From the NCBI GenBank assembly GCA_023525715.1, contig CM042013.1, positions 77,378,994 to 77,442,993 of the forward strand: a DNA stretch of 64,000 bases, read 5' to 3'. The position numbers were made by a program, and so were the translations under genes. This document shows, in pieces, positions 58,799-64,000 of this stretch. The notes beneath the pieces are model-generated. The model saw nothing but the letters and a program-made list of their open reading frames with translations, ran no database searches and was not told the DNA's origin. This DNA comes from Cichorium intybus. Taxonomy: Eukaryota; Streptophyta; Magnoliopsida; Asterales; Asteraceae. How positions within the stretch are numbered: position 1 is the first letter of the stretch; every line of letters starts with the position of its first letter.

Positions 58799-59168
58799 AT
58801 ATCAATCACATGCATTCACATAACACATCCATTCACTCACATACATAGCATACAAGATAACATAATATAACTTAACAACTATAACATAACTCCTATAACA
58901 CATACAGTTGGTATCAACTACTATACATAGGCCGATTCCCCCGAAGGGCTTGTCTCGGACACTACCTCTGCCTACTGGCCACTTTGCCCTGCGGGTCCTT
59001 GATGACCAGCTGACTAAATCACTTCACCCCGTGGGTCCTTCATGATCAGTCGTATTACATACAATATACATTCAAATAATTCATATCACATATTTTTATT
59101 AAAAGGACATAAACATACGTACACTTCACACATAGCACATACATGCACCATCTCTTAATATACGAGTT
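58799..59168 (-). repeat. Gypsy LTR remnant, minus strand, right piece
   Basis: Probable continuation of 51860-52163. It has two similar GGGTCCTTxATGATCAG units (58990-59050) and CCGAAGGGCTTGTCTCGG. It ends near the Athila-like remnant at 59176. Confidence 0.45.
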
Positions 59169-59175
59169 AGTGTAA

Positions 59176-61016
59176 TGACACATCGCAGTCGTTGATGCGG
59201 TCAAAAATACTAGATTTAACCTTACAGCTCACTAGCTAGCGACAAGTAAGGGTCGAACCATGGAGTTAGTGGTTGGCACTTTGTGTCGATAAACCGATCC
59301 ATAGTGTCACTGTATAGACGGAGGATCAATAACATGTGGGAAACACACAAAAACTCAAACAAAAACAAAAAAAAACTCAGATCTGATTGCAGATCGAGAA
59401 ACAATAAATAACCGAATGCTTACTTTTACAAAACCAAATCAAACCAACAATCGTTCAAACTTAAACCAAACAAATAACCATACTCAGAATATTCAAACTA
59501 ATTAGATCGACGAAAGAAACCAATCTAGAACATCGCAGAATCGACTGAAATTCCAATTGCGGAATACCTCGATACCGAGTTGATAAAACGATAAAAATAC
59601 CAAAGATGTAATGAAACTATCAATGCAACTGAGAAAAATCATGAAATCAGCCTTCCGGATCCTTCCTTGACGTCCCGAGATGCCTCAAAAGTGGTACGGG
59701 GGTCCGGTATTTATAGTGGTGGATTTTCGGGGTCTGAGGCACGGACAAGGCTTTCCCGCAGCGCGCGCCTCATCTAGAGCCCGTAATCTCGGAGTTTGAA
59801 TTTTCAAAATCAGATCTTTTTGGCTTATCTGGACATTAATGTCGCTAACATAGAAGTTAGCAGCGCTAATGTTGCTTCTGGAATATTCCACACATACGTC
59901 TGAGACTTAAAAGCGAAGAAATCCACCTTTCACAATGTTAGCGGCGCTAACCAAGAGGGTTAGTGGTGCTAACTTTTCCTGATTTGCCTCCTTTGTTCCT
60001 TTTGCTCCATAACTTCTCCCAAATTGCATAAAACCCCTGTATTTACATTAAAAGCATTTCCAATCACTTTGGCACAAATATCGTGATTTAAGATACATAT
60101 TTTACTCAAAATAGTGTTCAATAACGACTAGAATACTTTATATTACTAGGCGTTGTCAAATACCCCACACTTATGCCTTGCCTATCCCCAAGCAACGGAG
60201 TTTTTAACAAATTCTAACAAGAACTCAAACATTTTTGAATGACTTCAGTTTCAAAGTTTATTGTATTCGAAAAGTTAGATGAAAATGATTTTTGAGAAAA
60301 ATGACAAGTCAATCCTTTGGGAATCACGACTTTCTAAGCTACCCTTGATTACAAATTTTCTGTCTATAAAAGTGTACTTACTCATTCAGATTCTAAAGGC
60401 CGTTAAGGAACTATCCATGACTTTCGATGTTGTCCGTGTAACGAGCTTTCGAAAACACTATCCAAGACTAGACGATCTTAGGTAGTGAGGTGCATAATGC
60501 CCTTCAGGGCCACCCTTTTCGGACCTACTGCCTCGAACAACAAAGGCCACTGATTGATATTCACCTCCTAAATCGCAATCCTAAGATGTTCTAAATCTTG
60601 AAATTTTCTAACTTACAAACACTCAACTTATTTTAACTCAACAATAGTATGATAACAACTAAATGGTAACTCTTGAAAAATACTACATGCTATAACACTC
60701 GGTATCTATTCGTTTCCAAGTTACAACTTAAAAATTTTAAAATTTGCTAAAAATTTGAAAAATAAGACTATTTTCGCAAAATAAAAATAGAAATCTTTTC
60801 GACTGTTCCCACCCCACACTTTAAACCATACAACATCCCCGTTGTATATAGAAAATTCAAAAACAAGGGAGAAAAGAGTTACCCCTGTATTTACACTAAA
60901 AACATTCCCAAGCACTTTGGCACAAAACGTGAGTAATATCATGATTTAAGATACATATTTTACTCAAAACAGTGCTCAATAACGACTAGAATACTTGATA
61001 TTACTAGGCGTTGTCA
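59176..61016 (-). mobile_element. Athila-like element 3, deletion remnant
   Basis: A full diverged LTR (59176-60158, TGACACA to GTTGTCA) is followed by about 720 bp of 3' internal sequence like that of elements 1 and 2. Only the last 134 bp of the second LTR follow (60883-61016). AGTGT follows the right end (61017-61021) and occurs two bases before the left end (59169-59173), a probable target duplication. All coding regions are lost. Confidence 0.75.
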
Positions 61017-61507
61017 AGTGTTAGTGGGATGATTGTGTCAGATGACGTGGCTATCCTTGGTTTTCTCAACGTGCACATTAAATGTCTTTGGGACCATAAG
61101 GGTATATATACGGTAATTCAAATGGTTATTTCTCTTTACACGATCAATTCTCTCCAACAAACCCTAGCTTTTCTCTCTACTATTTATCGCCTTCTTCGTC
61201 TGCTCTCAACAATGGTTGCTGCTGCAAAAGACTCTTCATGTCATAGTCCTGAGGAGGGTTTGTCTATTCCGACCTTACACTCGCAAACCTCTAATCACTT
61301 AGCAAGGTTCGGTCTAGCTCTTTACCATGAACCTCTTGATGCTTTATCTGAATTCATTAAGCACTCTGTGCTTGGCTATACTGTCCCTGGTTGCCACACT
61401 ATAATCATCAATGCTAACCCTCAAACCAAGTAAACAAAAAACATCTCCTTTGAGGTCGTTCTTGCTAACAAATCCACTAAACGACTTACTGTTAATCAGA
61501 GACGGTT
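61017..61507 (+). pseudogene. N-terminal fragment of an unrecognised retroelement-like ORF
   Basis: A leader with TATATATACGG (about 61103) precedes an ATG at 61212 (MVAAAKDSSCHSPEEG). The frame contains SNHLARFGLALYHEPLDALS, then a Leu/Val-rich part. A stop at about 61432 is followed by more sequence in the same frame to 61516. I do not recognise a named domain. The style recalls hypothetical retroelement proteins of Asteraceae, perhaps related to 15291-17400, but that is a weak impression. Confidence 0.4.
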
Positions 61508-62273
61508 GTTGAAATAAAGACTAAGTAATAGGATGCAGAAATGAAGGACAAGTCCGAAGACTTGAAGAATTACTTGGATGGATTGAGCTCAACAATAAAT
61601 ACAAACAGTTTATCAGGAGGAATGAGTAAGACTTGAAGATTAAAGTACAAGAAATAGATGTAAGAAAGTAAGAACATAAGCATAAATAATAAGAACAAGG
61701 ATTGATGGTATGGGAGAGATTTTATATCATATGAAGATAGTTACAGATCAGTTCTCCAAACCATGATGATAAAAGCTGTTGGAACTCTATTTTTATAGTG
61801 CAAGGAGAATTTCCAGCAGACAAAGACCTAAATGGTGGAATGAACTATAGACTAGTTCATTCCATATTACACTAAGGATAATTTAAAGTCAGACTAGACT
61901 GCCTAAGTTGATTGTTCTCTACCTAACAGTACACGTGCCAATGCAACTTTGGGGAACATGACTTGACAGGTCTGATTGTACTTTATATACGAATCTTCTT
62001 TTCTTTGTCGTTATCTTCATTTATCTTGATGTCTTGTCGTGATCTGAACTTCTGCTTGGTACCGAAGATTAGGGACAATCTTCAGTATAGGAGTCGCTAA
62101 ACTTGAATCTTCAGAAGTTAGTTGAAGTGCTGAACTGAAAACTTCTGTACCGAAATCCAAGAGTGGATTTTGGTGTCTTCTATAACTTGACTTCTGAACT
62201 TAAGGTGCTTCCAAACATCGACTTTCGAACTTGTAACATATTCCAAAATCTAAGAGTGGATTTCGGTATAACA
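61508..62273 (-). repeat. LTR-like repeat, minus strand, 766 bp
   Basis: Read on the minus strand it starts TGTTATACCG, has CTATAAAAATAGAG as a TATA box near 61790 and ends TTTATTTCAACA. No partner LTR or matching target duplication is visible. Confidence 0.6.
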
Positions 62274-63128
62274 GATTTCGGATCCATATAGTTATAATAA
62301 ACACAAGTATAGAAGTGAAAGTACGTTCATTAATAACACAAGGTAATTCAGCGGTTACATAGGAACATACTGATAGGAAATAGGCAAAAACAAATAAACT
62401 TAACTCTTAAGTTCACATGCAACCTAATAGGATCTATGTTTTCACTATTTAAATCTATAACAAAAACGTAAAGGCAATTTCGATTTTACTAAAAGAATAC
62501 ATAGAAAATTAACTAACCTTTGTTGAATCTTTTTGAAGCGAGCACCACAAGCGTCGTGCGTCAAATGGTTCACACCCAAAGCAAGCAACAAGAAAAACCA
62601 GAGAGAGGGAGGAGAGCTCGAATAATGGAACATAATATGGGATCCAGAACCCCATATTTATAGCCTCCAAGGGATAAGTAGATAAGCCTGAGAGATAAAC
62701 CTTATTTGAATTCAAAGGAGATAACCTTTTATCTTTAATTTAAATCCCTATTTACCTTCTATGTATATTTTGAAATCAAGGATAAATATATCCTTAATTT
62801 TGCCACCCATTATACATGCTAAAAGTGTTCACTACTCAACTATTGAATAATTACAATTCAGCCCTAGCACTTTTAATTAATCCAATTAATCACCAAATTA
62901 ATTTGTGATTAATTATTACTTAAATAATACTATTTCTAATTAATATATTATCCTCATAATATATTAATAAATTATTTATATTGATTTATTAATCACATAA
63001 TAAATCAATCTCTCTCTCTAAAAGTTATTCTATCAAATTGCCAGCTATGAGGGCAACCCAAAAGGACTTTGCTACTATCTATCAAGTATATACCAATTAT
63101 AGTCATGGCTTAGACACCTAATCCAACA
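62274..63128 (-). repeat. Copia-like LTR, minus strand
   Basis: On the minus strand it begins TGTTGGATTAGG, has CTATAAATATGGGG near 62660 as promoter and a leader downstream. The 3' end is not clear and may be cut by the neighbouring LTR at 62273. The frame at 62445-62715 is leader sequence, not a gene. Confidence 0.6.
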
Positions 63129-63224
63129 CATACATCAAAGAGATAGACAAAATATTGTTGAAACAACACTTCCATACAAAACACCGGGTTGGTTGACGAC
63201 CCAAATCATACTAACAACTCCCCT

Positions 63225-63676
63225 TCGGTGACCAACCGAGGGGTTTCTTCTGGTCTTCAATCAAGTTTATCTCTGATCACTTGCTTCCACTCATTTGCCC
63301 AAAACTTCCGGACGTTGATCATCCATTCCATCTTCTTAATCAATTCATTTTTCGCATCCGGATCAGAATGTATGGACTTCTTAATTGCTTCAATGAAGCT
63401 TTCTAACATCGCGTTTGGTGCTCTTCAGATTTGATCAAATCTGAAGAAAAGCTTTGTTCCTTTTCGCTCCTTATCCTTGTAGACGATACCAATAATCGGA
63501 TTGTTTGTGGCTCCATTCTTCCAACTTTCTCTTGTGTCGGGTAAGGATAAATCCAGCAACTCATGGTATTGATCGTCATGATGAGTTGATGCAGGAATCT
63601 CGTTGCCGCTAGGTACGCTTCTGAAACATCCCTCTCTTTCGGTCATTGGGAAATGCAACATTTTTAAAGAAAACAT
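63225..63676 (-). pseudogene. Fragment of an unrecognised protein, one in-frame stop
   Basis: From the ATG at 63676 the minus frame is open for 83 codons (ending GTKLFFRFDQI), stops with TGA, then stays open in the same frame for nearly 60 more codons (AIKKSIHSDPDAKNELIKKM, then RKFWANEWKQVIRDK). I do not recognise it. The charged, Trp-containing end recalls the C-terminal part of hypothetical retroelement proteins, with low confidence. Confidence 0.4.
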
Positions 63677-64000
63677 TTAATGTATTTTAAAAAGACAAAG
63701 TTGCGTACATTCATCAGTTCGTACTAGGAGCAATGGCAACAAAAATCCAAATACAAAAATCCCAATGACAAAAGCAAACGTTGTGCGAGTCTAGATAGTT
63801 TATAACTAGGAAATAACATCAAGCAAGTCATCAAGCTTTATTCCGGTGCATTACTTCCTTATCCTGAGACACACATCAAAATAAACGTCAGACTGGGGAG
63901 TCTGGTGAGATACATAGTGTTTAGAGTCATTATATAATAAGTAGAGACACTTTCATACTCATTCACATTAAAAATGCATACGTCCTTATTAGCCCATTCC
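63677..64000. other. No gene recognised at the right edge
   Basis: No ORF or repeat signature is visible in the last 324 bp apart from a GACTGGGGAG purine motif near 63890. Confidence 0.4.

Overview
This 64 kb window is eukaryotic plant nuclear DNA made almost entirely of nested transposable elements. I see no intact ordinary host gene. Spliceosomal introns, TGGTATCAGAGC and TGGCGCC-type primer binding sites, chromovirus, Athila-like and Tat-like LTR elements, CACTA ends and a Helitron-type terminus all point to a flowering plant. The style of the LTR elements suggests an Asteraceae genome such as lettuce or chicory, but that is an inference from memory of the families.

Left part (1-33271): a stack of insertions. 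A plus-strand Ty3/gypsy chromovirus (pieces at 17919-20021, 28200-28627 and about 32033-33271) was hit by an LTR element of uncertain lineage (15076-17918), by an Athila-like element (20022-28199, target duplication TTATC) and by a CACTA-like DNA transposon (28628-32032). A minus-strand chromovirus (1-15075) sits in the LTR element. That chromovirus was in turn hit by a 7.6 kb non-autonomous LTR retrotransposon (2390-9971, target duplication ATAGA). This youngest element has 2.37 kb LTRs about 1% different, a primer binding site and a polypurine tract, but no gag or pol. It carries instead, antisense to its own transcript, a nearly complete four-exon RWP-RK (RKD-type) transcription factor gene with its introns and a TATA box. 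The CACTA-like element carries three in-frame exons of the splicing factor U2AF large subunit.

Middle (33272-45020): a hairpin plus CTAG terminus at 33815-33842 looks like the 3' end of a minus-strand Helitron. Upstream of it on the same strand lie unrecognised exon-like pieces, an HMGB pseudogene with seven exons, and an RPA70-like OB-fold pseudogene. Beyond these come a Harbinger/Tourist-like element, a foldback MITE, a gypsy LTR remnant and the start of a second CACTA element.

Right part (45021-64000): an Athila-like element (45021-51258, target duplication CTTCA) has lost gag and pol but holds an uninterrupted 397-codon ORF of unknown function in the gag position plus a broken ATHILA ORF-1. 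Next is a 6.6 kb non-coding Tat-like LARD (52164-58798) with two tandem arrays near its 3' end. Then come a deletion-derived Athila-like remnant (59176-61016), two minus-strand LTRs and fragments of unrecognised retroelement-like ORFs.

The common theme is parasitic elements without their own replication genes that carry host gene pieces (RKD, U2AF65, HMGB, RPA-like) or unknown ORFs. The RKD-carrying LTR element is the strongest candidate for an undescribed system.
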